64,000 nucleotides of DNA, taken from NCBI RefSeq assembly GCF_001519065.1, contig NZ_KQ954257.1, positions 186,001 to 250,000 on the forward strand, written 5' to 3'. Shown here one piece after another: positions 1-10,689 of this stretch. Origin of the DNA: Novosphingobium sp. FSW06-99. GTDB lineage: Bacteria > Pseudomonadota > Alphaproteobacteria > Sphingomonadales > Sphingomonadaceae. Within the stretch, counting starts at the first letter, position 1; each line of letters begins with the position of its first letter. The notes under the pieces were generated by a model. The model was not told the DNA's origin. It made no database searches and was given only the letters and a program-made list of their open reading frames with translations. The position numbers and the translations under genes are program-made.

Positions 1-89
1 CGCGCACCTTTCCCGATCGATACGGCCGCACTTTACGCCGACTGGATGAATTGCCTATGTCTGTGTTTCCGCGGCGAGAGGATACTGCC

Positions 90-929
90 ATGCGCACTGC
101 CTTGACCTGGGCCATGCTTGCCCTGCTGTTCCCTGCCTTTGCTGTGGCGAAATCCCTTGCGCCCGGCAGCGGCTATGTCGCGATGGGCAGTTCCTATGCG
201 GCCGGGCCGTGGATCGCGCAAAGTGCCGACACGCCGCCCAACCGCTGCGCGCGATCAGACGCCAACTATGCCCACTTGCTCGCCGGCCGGCTGCACCTGG
301 CCCTGACCGACGTCACCTGTTCGGGGGCCAGGGCCGTGCACATCCTGCAGGCCTGGGACGAAGTGCCTGCGCAGATCGATGCGGTGACCGCGCAGACCCG
401 GCTGGTCACCATCACCGTCGGCGGCAACGATCTCAACTATCTGGGCACGGTCATGGCGATGACCTGCCCGCGCATCCCGCCCGAGCAGGCGCGGGCGATC
501 TTTCAGGGCCCGTGCCCGCCGGTAAAGCTGCCCACCGCCGAGGATGAGGCCCATCTGGCGCAGACGCTGCACACCGCGATCGCCATGATTCACACCCGCG
601 CGCCACAGGCCCGGGTGATCCTGGTGCAGTATTTCACGCTGTTCGCGCCGGGCGAGACCTGCACGCAGACCGGCCTGACCGAGCCCGAACAGCAGGCCTT
701 GCGGGGCGTCGCCGCGCACTTGTCCGACATCACCGCCCGCGCCGCGCACGATACCCATGCCGAAATCGCACCGGTTGACGCGTTGTCGCGCGCCCACGCC
801 ATCTGTTCTGCCACGCCGTGGGTCAACGGCAACCACGCCGACCGCGCGAACAATGACGGCACCTATTACCACCCCAACGCGGCGGGCATGACCGCCGTCG
901 CCGACGTGCTGGCCGGGTTTTTGGGCTAA
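90..929 (+). CDS. secreted SGNH/GDSL-family hydrolase
   Basis: Predicted exported esterase/lipase-like hydrolase of about 279 residues. I chose the ATG at 90 because the next 20 residues form a signal peptide ending AVA and a GAGAGGA ribosome site lies just upstream; the in-frame ATG further upstream would add a charged, non-signal leader. The SGNH blocks are in order: GSSYAAG near residues 33-39 (block I, with the GDS Asp replaced by Ser and Ser35 the likely nucleophile), VGGNDLNY (block III Asn) and YYHPNAAG near the C-terminus (catalytic His). Several cysteines suggest a disulfide-stabilised periplasmic or secreted fold. It converges on the M20 peptidase gene with only 12 bases between the stops. 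The family is clear; the substrate cannot be read from the sequence. Confidence 0.85.
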   Translation: MRTALTWAMLALLFPAFAVAKSLAPGSGYVAMGSSYAAGPWIAQSADTPPNRCARSDANYAHLLAGRLHLALTDVTCSGARAVHILQAWDEVPAQIDAVTAQTRLVTITVGGNDLNYLGTVMAMTCPRIPPEQARAIFQGPCPPVKLPTAEDEAHLAQTLHTAIAMIHTRAPQARVILVQYFTLFAPGETCTQTGLTEPEQQALRGVAAHLSDITARAAHDTHAEIAPVDALSRAHAICSATPWVNGNHADRANNDGTYYHPNAAGMTAVADVLAGFLG

Positions 930-941
930 ACCGGGCTTATC

Positions 942-2369
942 TCACTTCGCGTAGGCCAGCACCAGGTCATAGAGGAACGCGCGGCCTTTCAGCAGCGCGG
1001 CCACTTCCAGATGTTCGTTCAACCCGTGGATGCCGTTGAGGTCGGGGTTGGCCCAGATGCCCGGCGCGCCATATGTCGGGATGCCGACGGCTTCCAGATA
1101 GATGCCGTCGGTGGCGCCGGTCGACATCGTCGGCACCAGCGGCACGCCGGGGAAATATTTCGCGCTCAGCGTTTCGATCGGGCCGATCACCGTGGGGTCC
1201 ATCGGCGGGGCCTTGGCCAGCGGGTGATCGGGGTCGGTGGTGGTGACGGTCACGCCCGGATCGTTGAACACTTTGGTCAGCTCGGTGTTGATTTCGGCAA
1301 AGCTGTGGCCGGGAAAGATGCGGCAATTGACGATCGCATCGGCGCGCTGGGGCAGCGCATTGGTGGCATGGCCGCCATTGAGCATGGTGGCAACACAGGT
1401 GGTGCGCAGCGTCGAGTGAAAGCTGCGATCGTGATCGAGCAGCGCCACCGCCTGTTTGAAGGCATCGCTGCCCGGTGCGGCGCTGGCCACGGTCTGCATC
1501 GCCTGGCCCGCCGGCCCGCCATAGACGGCACCTGCCCTGGCAAAGAACGCGCGCGTGGTGTCGTTCAGTTCCGCGGGAAAATCATAATCGCGCAGCCGCA
1601 GCAGCGCATCCGACAGTTCGTAGATCGCGTTGTCGCGCACCGGGATCGAGCTGTGGCCCCCGGCGTTGCGCGTTTCGACGCGATAGTCCTGGCTGGCCTT
1701 TTCGCCCACTTGCACCGACATCGCCACCAGATGCCCGCCTTCGGACAGGCCCTTGCCGTCGGTGCGGCCGCCGCCGCCCTCGTTGATGGCAAAGGCGGCG
1801 TCGATCAGATCGCGCTTGTTGTGCGCCAGCCATTCGGCGCCGTTGAACGCGCCGCTGGTTTCCTCGCCACAGGTCAGCGCCAGCTTGACCGTGCGGCGCA
1901 GCTTGACCTGGCCCGCCTTCAGCCGCGCCAGCGTATCGACCCAGATTGCAGCCATCGCCTTGTCATCCAGAGTGCCGCGTGCCCAGAAATAGCCGCCTTC
2001 CTCGATCAGCGTGAACGGGTCGCGGGTCCAGTCGGCGCGCTTGGCTTCCACCACGTCGAGGTGCGCCAGCAGCAGGATCGGCTTTTCGGCGTTCGACGTG
2101 CCGGGCAGCACCGCGACCAGCCCGCCCTCTTTGGGATGTTCCGGCGTGGCGAAATAGGTGATCTGGTCGTCGGAAAAGCCCGCCGCCTTCAGATGCGCGC
2201 CCATCCGCTGCGCGGCCAGCGTGCAACTGCCGCTCGACAGCGTGGTGTTGGTTTCGACCAGTTCCTTGTAGGTCGCGCGAAACGCAGTCTCGGTCGGGTC
2301 CTGTTCGGCATGGGCGGCCTGGCTTGCCAGCGTGGCGAGCGCCACCCCGGCCAGAATGCGTGCGATCAT
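942..2369 (-). CDS. secreted M20 family metallopeptidase (copy 1)
   Basis: Zinc-dependent M20/M25/M40-type peptidase of 475 residues. It starts with a signal peptide (ALATLASQAAHA), so it probably acts in the periplasm. Di-zinc M20 landmarks are visible: LLAHLDVVEA (metal His, then catalytic Asp), GTLDDKA (bridging Asp), TCGEETSG (Glu-Glu pair), and a dimerisation/lid domain containing NAGGHSSIP. The second M20 gene lies directly upstream on the same strand with a 19-base gap, and the two proteins align along their whole length, for example GGGGRT and CRIFPGHS in both, so this is a tandem paralogue pair and probably one transcript. Substrate (dipeptide, acylamino acid or other) is not determinable. 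Family assignment is firm. Confidence 0.9.
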   Translation of the reverse strand: MIARILAGVALATLASQAAHAEQDPTETAFRATYKELVETNTTLSSGSCTLAAQRMGAHLKAAGFSDDQITYFATPEHPKEGGLVAVLPGTSNAEKPILLLAHLDVVEAKRADWTRDPFTLIEEGGYFWARGTLDDKAMAAIWVDTLARLKAGQVKLRRTVKLALTCGEETSGAFNGAEWLAHNKRDLIDAAFAINEGGGGRTDGKGLSEGGHLVAMSVQVGEKASQDYRVETRNAGGHSSIPVRDNAIYELSDALLRLRDYDFPAELNDTTRAFFARAGAVYGGPAGQAMQTVASAAPGSDAFKQAVALLDHDRSFHSTLRTTCVATMLNGGHATNALPQRADAIVNCRIFPGHSFAEINTELTKVFNDPGVTVTTTDPDHPLAKAPPMDPTVIGPIETLSAKYFPGVPLVPTMSTGATDGIYLEAVGIPTYGAPGIWANPDLNGIHGLNEHLEVAALLKGRAFLYDLVLAYAK

Positions 2370-2388
2370 CGATGTTCTCCCCCAAATA

Positions 2389-3804
2389 CTAGAATGCGTA
2401 AACGCGGATCAACGCGTTCAGAAACTTTCGCCCGGTCAGCAGCGATTGCACTTCGATGCGTTCGTCCTGGCCGTGGACGCCATTGCCGTCGGGATCGCTC
2501 CACAGCCCCGGCACGCCATAAGTCGGGATGCCGACGGCGGTCAGGAATGTCGCATCGGTATAGCCATTGGCCATCTGGGGCGCGAGCACCACGCCCGGCC
2601 AGTATTGCGCCACCAGCCGCCGCGCCGGATCGAGCACGGCGGGGTCGAGCGGCGGCGGTGGCGGCGCGGGGCGCAAGGGCGCCAGCGCGGTCACGCTCAC
2701 TTCGGGATCGCCGATCACGCGCTCCAATTGATGCCCGATCTCCTCGACGCTGTGGCCGGGAAAGATGCGGCAATTGACCGTGGCGCCCGCCCGCTGCGGC
2801 AGCGCGTTGGGGGCATGCCCGGCATCGAGCATGGTGGCCACACAGGTGGTGCGGATATTGGCATGCAGGAACGCGTCGGTATCCACCTGCCACAACGCGG
2901 CCTTGTCGGTCGGGTCCGCGGCCAGCGCGACCATCGCGCGCCCGGTGGCATCGCCACGCGCTGCGCCAACGCTGCGGAAATAGGCGCGCGTGGTGTCGGT
3001 GAATTCGACCGGAAAGCGGTATGCCTCGATCCGGTCGAGCGCGTGCGCCAATTGATAGATCGCATTGTCGGGGCGCGGGGCAGAGCTGTGCCCGCCGCGA
3101 TTGCGCGTTTCCAGGCGGAAATTGGCAAAGGTCTTCTCGCCCACCTGGATGGTCTGGGCGATGATCTTGCCGCCTGCCATGACCGGCTTGCCATTGGTGC
3201 GCCCGCCGCCACCCTCGTTCAGCGCAAACGCGGCATCGATCAGATCGCGGCGGTTTTCGGCCAGCCACTGCGCGCCGTTGAACGCGCCGTTGGTTTCCTC
3301 GCCGCACGTCAGCGCCAGCTTGATCGTGCGTTTGGGGCGGGCATGGTCGTGCGCCAGCCGCGCCATGGCATCGACAAAGATTGCCGCATGCGCCTTGTCG
3401 TCATAGGCGCCGCGCGCGTGGAAATAGCCATCCGCCTCGACCAGCGCGAACGGGTCGCGCGGCCAGTCTTCGCGCCGTGCCTCGACCACATCGATATGCG
3501 CCATCAGCAACAGCGGTTTGAGCGTGGTCGACCGCCCCGGCCAGATTGCCACCAGCCCGCCTTCGCGCGGATGCCCGGGCGCGGCATAAGCGATCAGCCG
3601 ATCGGGGGTGAAGCCCGCCGCCAGCAACACTTCGGCCATGCGCGATGCCGCCAGCGTGCAATCGCCATGCGCCAGCGTGGTGTCGGTTTCGACCAGCGTG
3701 CGATAAGTCTGGCGAAACGCGGTCTCATCCGCATCGGGCGCGGCATGAACCACGGGGGCGATCAACGCGGCGGCGAGAATCAGCGAGGCAAGAGCGTGGT
3801 GCAT
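2389..3804 (-). CDS. secreted M20 family metallopeptidase (copy 2)
   Basis: Second M20-type zinc peptidase, 471 residues from the chosen start. I prefer the internal ATG at 3804, because it gives a clean signal peptide (MHHALASLILAAALIAPVVHA) and has AGGGGC just upstream; the longer frame to 3882 begins with a charged leader. The metal and catalytic motifs match its neighbour: LLMAHIDVVEA, GAYDDKA, TCGEETNG and RGGHSSAP. A short proline run (RPAPPPPPLDP) interrupts the C-terminal half where copy 1 has an ordinary sequence. It is first in the pair and divergent from gyrB. Tandem duplication with divergence suggests different substrate preferences, which is inference. Confidence 0.88.
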   Translation of the reverse strand: MHHALASLILAAALIAPVVHAAPDADETAFRQTYRTLVETDTTLAHGDCTLAASRMAEVLLAAGFTPDRLIAYAAPGHPREGGLVAIWPGRSTTLKPLLLMAHIDVVEARREDWPRDPFALVEADGYFHARGAYDDKAHAAIFVDAMARLAHDHARPKRTIKLALTCGEETNGAFNGAQWLAENRRDLIDAAFALNEGGGGRTNGKPVMAGGKIIAQTIQVGEKTFANFRLETRNRGGHSSAPRPDNAIYQLAHALDRIEAYRFPVEFTDTTRAYFRSVGAARGDATGRAMVALAADPTDKAALWQVDTDAFLHANIRTTCVATMLDAGHAPNALPQRAGATVNCRIFPGHSVEEIGHQLERVIGDPEVSVTALAPLRPAPPPPPLDPAVLDPARRLVAQYWPGVVLAPQMANGYTDATFLTAVGIPTYGVPGLWSDPDGNGVHGQDERIEVQSLLTGRKFLNALIRVYAF

Positions 3805-3860
3805 CGCCCCTGTTGTGCCATGATCCCGGCCAAGCACAATCCCGCGCCGCCGATCGATGA

Positions 3861-6458
<2,598 letters not shown>

Positions 6459-6475
6459 TCGGGGGGCGTTTTAAG

Positions 6476-6532
6476 GGCCTTCGGCGGGCGTCAACGGCCT
6501 CCGGCGGGCAAGGGCTATTGCCCTTGCATCCC
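6476..6532 (+). repeat. dispersed palindromic repeat, forward copy with partial second arm
   Basis: A REP-like element. The core is an 8-bp stem and 4-base loop (GCAAGGGC-TATT-GCCCTTGC), preceded by the arm GGCCTCCGGCGG and followed by ATCCC. A degenerate extra copy of the arm (GGCCTTCGGCGGGC) lies just before it. The same unit recurs inverted at 6630-6666 and again at 46922-46959 and 47772-47810. It lies in the convergent gap between gyrB and dnaA, so it may also help end both transcripts. Confidence 0.8.
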
Positions 6533-6579
6533 CTGAGTTTGGTCTTGGTTCGACCTGTCGCCGGGAGACAATCCTGCCG

Positions 6580-6599
6580 CTTCGCGGCGGGGCGCAACA
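6580..6599. other. GC-rich hairpin between the repeats
   Basis: The bases around TGCCGC-TTC-GCGGCGG form a seven-pair stem with a three-base loop midway between the two inverted repeat copies. There is no T-tract, so it is not a classical intrinsic terminator. It may stabilise the transcript ends of gyrB and dnaA, which is inference. Confidence 0.35.
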
Positions 6600-6629
6600 G
6601 CGCGGCGGCATACAGGTTATGACGATAAC

Positions 6630-6713
6630 GGGATGCAAGGGCGATGGCCCTTGCCCGCCGGAGGCATACTTCAAACGCCCGCCGGAGGCATCTTCAAACA
6701 ACCGCCGGAGGCA
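6630..6713 (-). repeat. dispersed palindromic repeat, inverted copy with tandem arms
   Basis: The inverted partner of the copy at 6496. The core is GCAAGGGC-GATG-GCCCTTGC followed by CCGCCGGAGGCAT. That arm is repeated twice more at intervals of about 23 bases, separated by short TTCAAAC-like linkers, so three arm units run up to the end of dnaA. The accumulation of arms on one side suggests expansion by slippage or stepwise insertion. Confidence 0.8.
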
Positions 6714-6728
6714 TGTTTCAGCCTCCGC

Positions 6729-8267
6729 TCAGTCTTCCAGTTGCCGCAACAGTGTCCGTACATCGCCATCCATTTCGGCGTCGCGGGTGCGCAGTTCCTC
6801 GATCAGGCGGACGGCGTGGATCACGGTGGAGTGATCGCGGCCGCCGAACTTGCGGCCGATTTCGGGGTAGGAGCGGGGGGTGAGCACTTTGGCGAGGTAC
6901 ATGGCGACCTGGCGTGGGCGCACGACCGCGCGGGCGCGGCGTTTGGAGGCCATTTCGGTGCGGTCGACGCGATAGAACTGGCACACCGCGCGCTGGATTT
7001 CATCGATGGTGATGCGGCGGCGATTGGCCGACAGGATATCGGTGAGTTGTTCCTCGGCGAGTTGCAGCGAAACCGGCTGGCCGGTGAGCTGGGCATAGGC
7101 GATCAGTTTGTTGAGTCCGCCGACCAGTTCGCGCACGTTGCGATTGATCGTGCGGGCAAGGAATTCGATGACATCGGCGGGCACTGCGGTCGAACCGAAG
7201 CGGGTCAGGCGGTGTTCGAGGATCTTGCGGCGCAGATCGATGTCGGCGGGCTGGATATCGGCGACCAGGCCCATCGACAGGCGCGACAGGAGGCGTTGTT
7301 CGACCCCGTCGAGCGCCTGGGGCGCACGATCGGCGGCGACGACCAGGCGTTTGCCAGCGCCCAGCAGGGCATCGATGGTGTGGAGGAATTCTTCCTGGGT
7401 GCTCGATTTGCCGATGATGAACTGGATGTCATCGACCAGCAGCAAGTCGAATCCGCGCAAGCGCGCCTTGAATTCGATCATTTCGTGGCTGCGCATGGCC
7501 TGCACGAATTCGATCATGAAGCGTTCGGCCGAGCAGTAGAAGATGCGCGCGCCGGGACGGGCGGCGGCATAGGCGTGGCCGATGGCGTGGAGCAGGTGGG
7601 TCTTGCCCTGGCCGGTCGAGGCCTTGAGGTAGAGCGGCGAGAACTGGGGCTGTTCGATCGCGGCCATGCGCTGCGCGGCATTGACCGCCAGCACGTTGCC
7701 CGCGCCCGACACGAATTCGGCGAACGTCAGCGAGGGATCGAGCCCGGCGCTGGCGCCCGACAGCGCCTCGACCGCGCTGACCGGGGCGGGCGCGCGCGGC
7801 GCGGTGGCCGGGCTTTCGCCGGGCAGGCGCAGGTCGGGCATCGCACGGCGGCGCGGGTGCACGCTGATGCGCACCTGGCGCACTTCTGAACGGGCGATCT
7901 TCCAGGCCAGCGACAGGCGATCGGCAAAGCGGTCCGACACCCAGTTGGCGGAAAACTCGGTCGGCAGGAACAAGTCCAGCGTGCCGGTTTCCTTGCAGAA
8001 CGTGCCGACCTGGATCGGCTTGATCCACTGGCTGTGAAGCTGCGGGCCGAGGTCCTTTTTCAGGCCTTGGCTGATGTCGGCCCAGTCGGCGGCCAGGCCG
8101 ACCGCTTCGCTGTCGTCTGCAGGGGCATGATCGCGCGGTTTGCGTCCGTCGGTCTGCCCATGCGCCATCTGGCCGAGACCGCGCGCATTGGCACCTTGCG
8201 GCTGGCCACGTCCGGGGGTCGCGCCAGTCATGTAATCGTCGATCTTCACTACGTTATGGTCCCGCAT
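6729..8267 (-). CDS. dnaA: chromosomal replication initiator DnaA
   Basis: AAA+ ATPase that binds DnaA boxes and opens the origin. It has 512 residues from the first ATG. Domain I begins near LAADWADISQGLKKDL; then a linker; the AAA+ domain has Walker A GQGKTHLL near residue 218 (the usual GLGKT has become GQGKT) and Walker B LLLVDDIQF near 277; the C-terminal DNA-binding domain carries the signature GGRDHSTVIHAV near 476. The start is uncertain: the ATG at 8267 has no good ribosome site, and the ATG at 8231 would remove 12 residues without touching any domain. rpsT lies upstream on the same strand, a common alphaproteobacterial arrangement. Confidence 0.96.
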   Translation of the reverse strand: MRDHNVVKIDDYMTGATPGRGQPQGANARGLGQMAHGQTDGRKPRDHAPADDSEAVGLAADWADISQGLKKDLGPQLHSQWIKPIQVGTFCKETGTLDLFLPTEFSANWVSDRFADRLSLAWKIARSEVRQVRISVHPRRRAMPDLRLPGESPATAPRAPAPVSAVEALSGASAGLDPSLTFAEFVSGAGNVLAVNAAQRMAAIEQPQFSPLYLKASTGQGKTHLLHAIGHAYAAARPGARIFYCSAERFMIEFVQAMRSHEMIEFKARLRGFDLLLVDDIQFIIGKSSTQEEFLHTIDALLGAGKRLVVAADRAPQALDGVEQRLLSRLSMGLVADIQPADIDLRRKILEHRLTRFGSTAVPADVIEFLARTINRNVRELVGGLNKLIAYAQLTGQPVSLQLAEEQLTDILSANRRRITIDEIQRAVCQFYRVDRTEMASKRRARAVVRPRQVAMYLAKVLTPRSYPEIGRKFGGRDHSTVIHAVRLIEELRTRDAEMDGDVRTLLRQLED

Positions 8268-8622
8268 GTCGAGCGCGCCACACCAAGCCCCTGGTGCGAC
8301 AGCAACTAAGTCCCCACCCGATCAGACATGTGTCCAACCGACCGATTGATTGCTTAAGTTCTGTGATCCCCGCCCGCGAAAGCTGTCTCTGCCAGACGGC
8401 CACGCGGCGAGTGTCGCAACCTGTCTATTGGCGAGTGGGCGGGATTCGCAAGCGGAACTGCGCAAAGAATCTGAAATAAATCGCCTTGACTCAAGTGACA
8501 GCTTGGAAATTTTCTAAAGCTATGAAAACAAAAGATTAATTTTATAGACCCTCGCGAATCGCGATGAATCCGCCATTTAGCGCGCGCGGCCGTGTCACCG
8601 ATCTGTCATCGAACGGGCAGCA
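8268..8622. other. dnaA upstream region with AT-rich segment
   Basis: A long non-coding stretch between dnaA and the rpsT terminator. Bases 8470-8550 are strikingly AT-rich against a genome near two-thirds GC. I see no consensus DnaA box (TTATCCACA) here, so an origin is not supported. A promoter for dnaA is the simplest reading. No gene of credible quality is present on either strand. Confidence 0.5.
8541..8575 (-). promoter_or_regulatory. candidate dnaA promoter with palindrome in the spacer
   Basis: Read on the minus strand, TATAAA (8541-8546) is a good -10 element, with TTCATC-like bases 16 upstream as a weak -35. The spacer contains the inverted repeat TCGCGA-T-TCGCGA (8552-8564), which could be a regulator site. 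The resulting leader would be about 270 bases long. No experimental or comparative support is available from the sequence alone. Confidence 0.3.
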
Positions 8623-8651
8623 AAAAGGCCGACGTGCAATACGCCGGCCTC
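8623..8651 (-). terminator. intrinsic terminator of rpsT
   Basis: On the minus strand a stem AGGCCG/CGGCCT is followed at once by TTTTT, a standard rho-independent terminator for rpsT. It separates rpsT transcription from dnaA. Confidence 0.7.
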
Positions 8652-8658
8652 ATGGCTG

Positions 8659-8714
8659 GTGCCCGACAGGCACCACTCGTCATAATCACCTGGGACTAGG
8701 TCCATAGTGGACCT
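8659..8714. other. two adjacent hairpins after rpsT
   Basis: Two perfect six-pair hairpins, GGTGCC-CGACA-GGCACC (8659-8675) and AGGTCC-ATAGT-GGACCT (8698-8714), lie between the rpsT stop codon and its terminator. They probably protect the 3' end of the short abundant mRNA. Confidence 0.45.
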
Positions 8715-8730
8715 GCCAGGGCGATGCGAA

Positions 8731-8991
8731 TCAGAGCGCGGCGACGCGCTTCGACAGGCGCGACACTTTGCGCGCCACGGTGTTCTTGTGCATCACGCCA
8801 CGGGCCACGCCACGCGCCAGTTCGGGCTGCGCTGCCTTCAGCGCCTCGGCGGCGGCCGACTTGTCGCCGCCTTCGATGGCGCTTTCGACTTTCTTGACGA
8901 AAGTGCGGATGCGCGAGAGGCGCGCGCCATTGATGGCGGCGCGGTTTTCATTGCGACGGATGCGCTTGCGGGCTTGCGGCGTGTTGGCCAT
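8731..8991 (-). CDS. rpsT: 30S ribosomal protein S20
   Basis: Small basic protein of 86 residues that binds 16S rRNA early in 30S assembly. It begins [18 protein letters not shown], which matches the bS20 N-terminus, and has the alanine- and lysine-rich helical body ending KRVAAL. I used the ATG that gives the family N-terminus; the frame is open further upstream but that part is not S20-like. An AGGACGAG sequence precedes the start at a long spacing. The gene is upstream of dnaA and is followed by hairpins and an intrinsic terminator. Confidence 0.95.
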   Translation of the reverse strand: MANTPQARKRIRRNENRAAINGARLSRIRTFVKKVESAIEGGDKSAAAEALKAAQPELARGVARGVMHKNTVARKVSRLSKRVAAL

Positions 8992-9202
8992 GTCTGTTCG
9001 TTTCTCGTCCTGTGCGGTCCGCTCGGTTACCCCGGAACCAGGGGGCGGCCGAACAATCTCGGGTTTGTGCCAGTGTTGATCCGGTTCATGCCCCGTGCGT
9101 GGGTCCGGATAACTGGGCGGCAAAGCCCGGCCAACCGGCGCGACGGAACAGGCGGGCAAGCCCGCAGGAAAGGCGCGCCCATATCGACAGTGGGCGGGCG
9201 CG

Positions 9203-10627
9203 TCAACAGATTCGCCGCAATTCCAGCCGCAACCCGTCGCGCGGACGCGGAATCGGCCAGGCCTGCCAGCGCGGGGCATAGCCCGGTGCGGCCTCGATGC
9301 GATAGCGGGTCAGCACGTGATAGGCCAGAATGCGTGTCTGCATCGTGGCAAAATGCAGCCCCAGGCACATATGCGCCCCGCCGCCGTACGGAACCCAGGC
9401 ATATTTGTGCCGTGCGGCGACTTTGTCGGGGGTAAAGCGCAACGGGTCGAACCGGTCGGGATCGGGCCACAGCCCGGGGTCGGTATGGACCAGCGCCGGG
9501 TTGATGCCGACATTGGTGCCCGCCGGGATAGGGTGGCCCATGAAGGTGAAATCGCGCAAGGCCCGGCGCGGCAGCGCGGGGACCGGGGGCATCATGCGCA
9601 AGGCTTCCTTGAACGCCAGGTCGGTCAGCTCCATCCGCGCCAGATCGCCATGCGCCAGCGCGCGCACCGTGCCGCCGGTGGTGGCCAGCGCCTCGGCGCG
9701 CAACCGGTCCTGCCAGTCCTGATTTTGCGCCAGTTGCCAGATCAGCGTGGTGAACGACGACGTGATCGTGTCGTGCGCGGCCATCAGCAGAAAGATCATG
9801 TGATCGACCACCACGTCGGGCGGCAGCAGCGTGCCATCCTCGCGCGTGGCCAGCGCAAACTGGCTGAACATGTCCTGGCCGGGGTCGGCGCGGCGGGTTT
9901 CGAGCAGGCGGGTGAACCAGTCCACCATCAGCCGACGCCCGGCCACGCCGCGCCCCATCGCGGTGAACGGCAGCGGGCGCCGGATCGGGGCGACCGCCGC
10001 CTGGACCATCGCGGTGAACGCTTGGTTCAGCCGGTCCGCCTCGGGCCCCAGCGGAATGCCCAGAAAGCTGGTGGCGGCGGTCTGCAGGGTCAGCGCCTTG
10101 ATCGCGTCGTACATGCGCAAGGTGAAACGGTCTGCGCCATTGCCCCAGCCCTGCACGGTGGCGGCGATGTCGCGGCCCAGCAAGTCGCAATAGGCCTTCA
10201 TCGGTTCGGGCTTGAACGCCACCGACAGTGCGCGCCGGTCGATCCGGTGCGCCTCGTGGTCCATCAGCATCAGTCCGCGCGGAAACAGCAGGTTGAGCAG
10301 CGGGCCCCAGCCCTGTTCGCTGGAAAACAGCCGGTCGCGATCGAACAGCACCAGCTCGTTGGCTTCGGGCCCGATCAGTTCGACCCCGCGCTGGCCAAAG
10401 CTGCGGGTGCGATAGACCGGTCCATACGTGGCCACCATGCGCCGGGCAAAGCGGTCGGGATCGGCCAGTTGCATGAACGTGGTGCCGATCACCGGCCAGC
10501 CATCTTCACCCGGTATCGCATCGAGCGCGGCATCGCCGGGATAGCGGGTCCAGTGCGGATTGCCGCGATCGGTCTGGATATCGCCGGTGGCGCCCGGTCT
10601 GGCATCCGCCGCTGCAAGGCTGGCCAT
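9203..10627 (-). CDS. cytochrome P450
   Basis: Soluble bacterial P450 monooxygenase of 474 residues, lacking a membrane anchor. The I-helix oxygen-activation motif AAHDTITSS lies near residue 285, the K-helix ExxR is EALRM near 342, and the heme loop [10 protein letters not shown], with its cysteine ligand near 420, is complete, so the enzyme should be active. The N-terminus ([13 protein letters not shown]) is typical of soluble forms that resemble eukaryotic CYP26/CYP120-type sequences. No ferredoxin or reductase gene is adjacent, so electrons must come from partners elsewhere. It follows mnmA on the same strand after 62 bases that hold a hairpin and a palindrome. Substrate unknown. Confidence 0.93.
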   Translation of the reverse strand: MASLAAADARPGATGDIQTDRGNPHWTRYPGDAALDAIPGEDGWPVIGTTFMQLADPDRFARRMVATYGPVYRTRSFGQRGVELIGPEANELVLFDRDRLFSSEQGWGPLLNLLFPRGLMLMDHEAHRIDRRALSVAFKPEPMKAYCDLLGRDIAATVQGWGNGADRFTLRMYDAIKALTLQTAATSFLGIPLGPEADRLNQAFTAMVQAAVAPIRRPLPFTAMGRGVAGRRLMVDWFTRLLETRRADPGQDMFSQFALATREDGTLLPPDVVVDHMIFLLMAAHDTITSSFTTLIWQLAQNQDWQDRLRAEALATTGGTVRALAHGDLARMELTDLAFKEALRMMPPVPALPRRALRDFTFMGHPIPAGTNVGINPALVHTDPGLWPDPDRFDPLRFTPDKVAARHKYAWVPYGGGAHMCLGLHFATMQTRILAYHVLTRYRIEAAPGYAPRWQAWPIPRPRDGLRLELRRIC

Positions 10628-10633
10628 CGTGTC

Positions 10634-10655
10634 TCTCCCATTTCTGTTTGGGAGA
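10634..10655 (-). promoter_or_regulatory. hairpin covering the P450 ribosome-binding site
   Basis: TCTCCCA and TGGGAGA form a perfect seven-pair inverted repeat with an eight-base loop. On the mRNA the second arm is the Shine-Dalgarno sequence GGGAGA, about eight bases before the P450 ATG, so folding would hide the ribosome site. This is visible pairing; regulation is inference. Confidence 0.45.
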
Positions 10656-10658
10656 TAA

Positions 10659-10672
10659 TGACATGAATGTCA
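10659..10672. promoter_or_regulatory. 14-bp palindrome upstream of the P450 gene
   Basis: TGACAT-GA-ATGTCA is an inverted repeat with six-base arms lying between mnmA and the P450 gene, of the size and symmetry of a TetR- or similar dimeric regulator site. No regulator gene is next to it. Confidence 0.4.
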
Positions 10673-10689
10673 GCAATCGGAAAGATCGT

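Noticed and set aside
8268..8622. Possible replication origin next to dnaA
   Set aside because: The AT-rich segment is suggestive, but no DnaA-box cluster is present, and in alphaproteobacteria the origin is often not beside dnaA. I kept only a promoter candidate.
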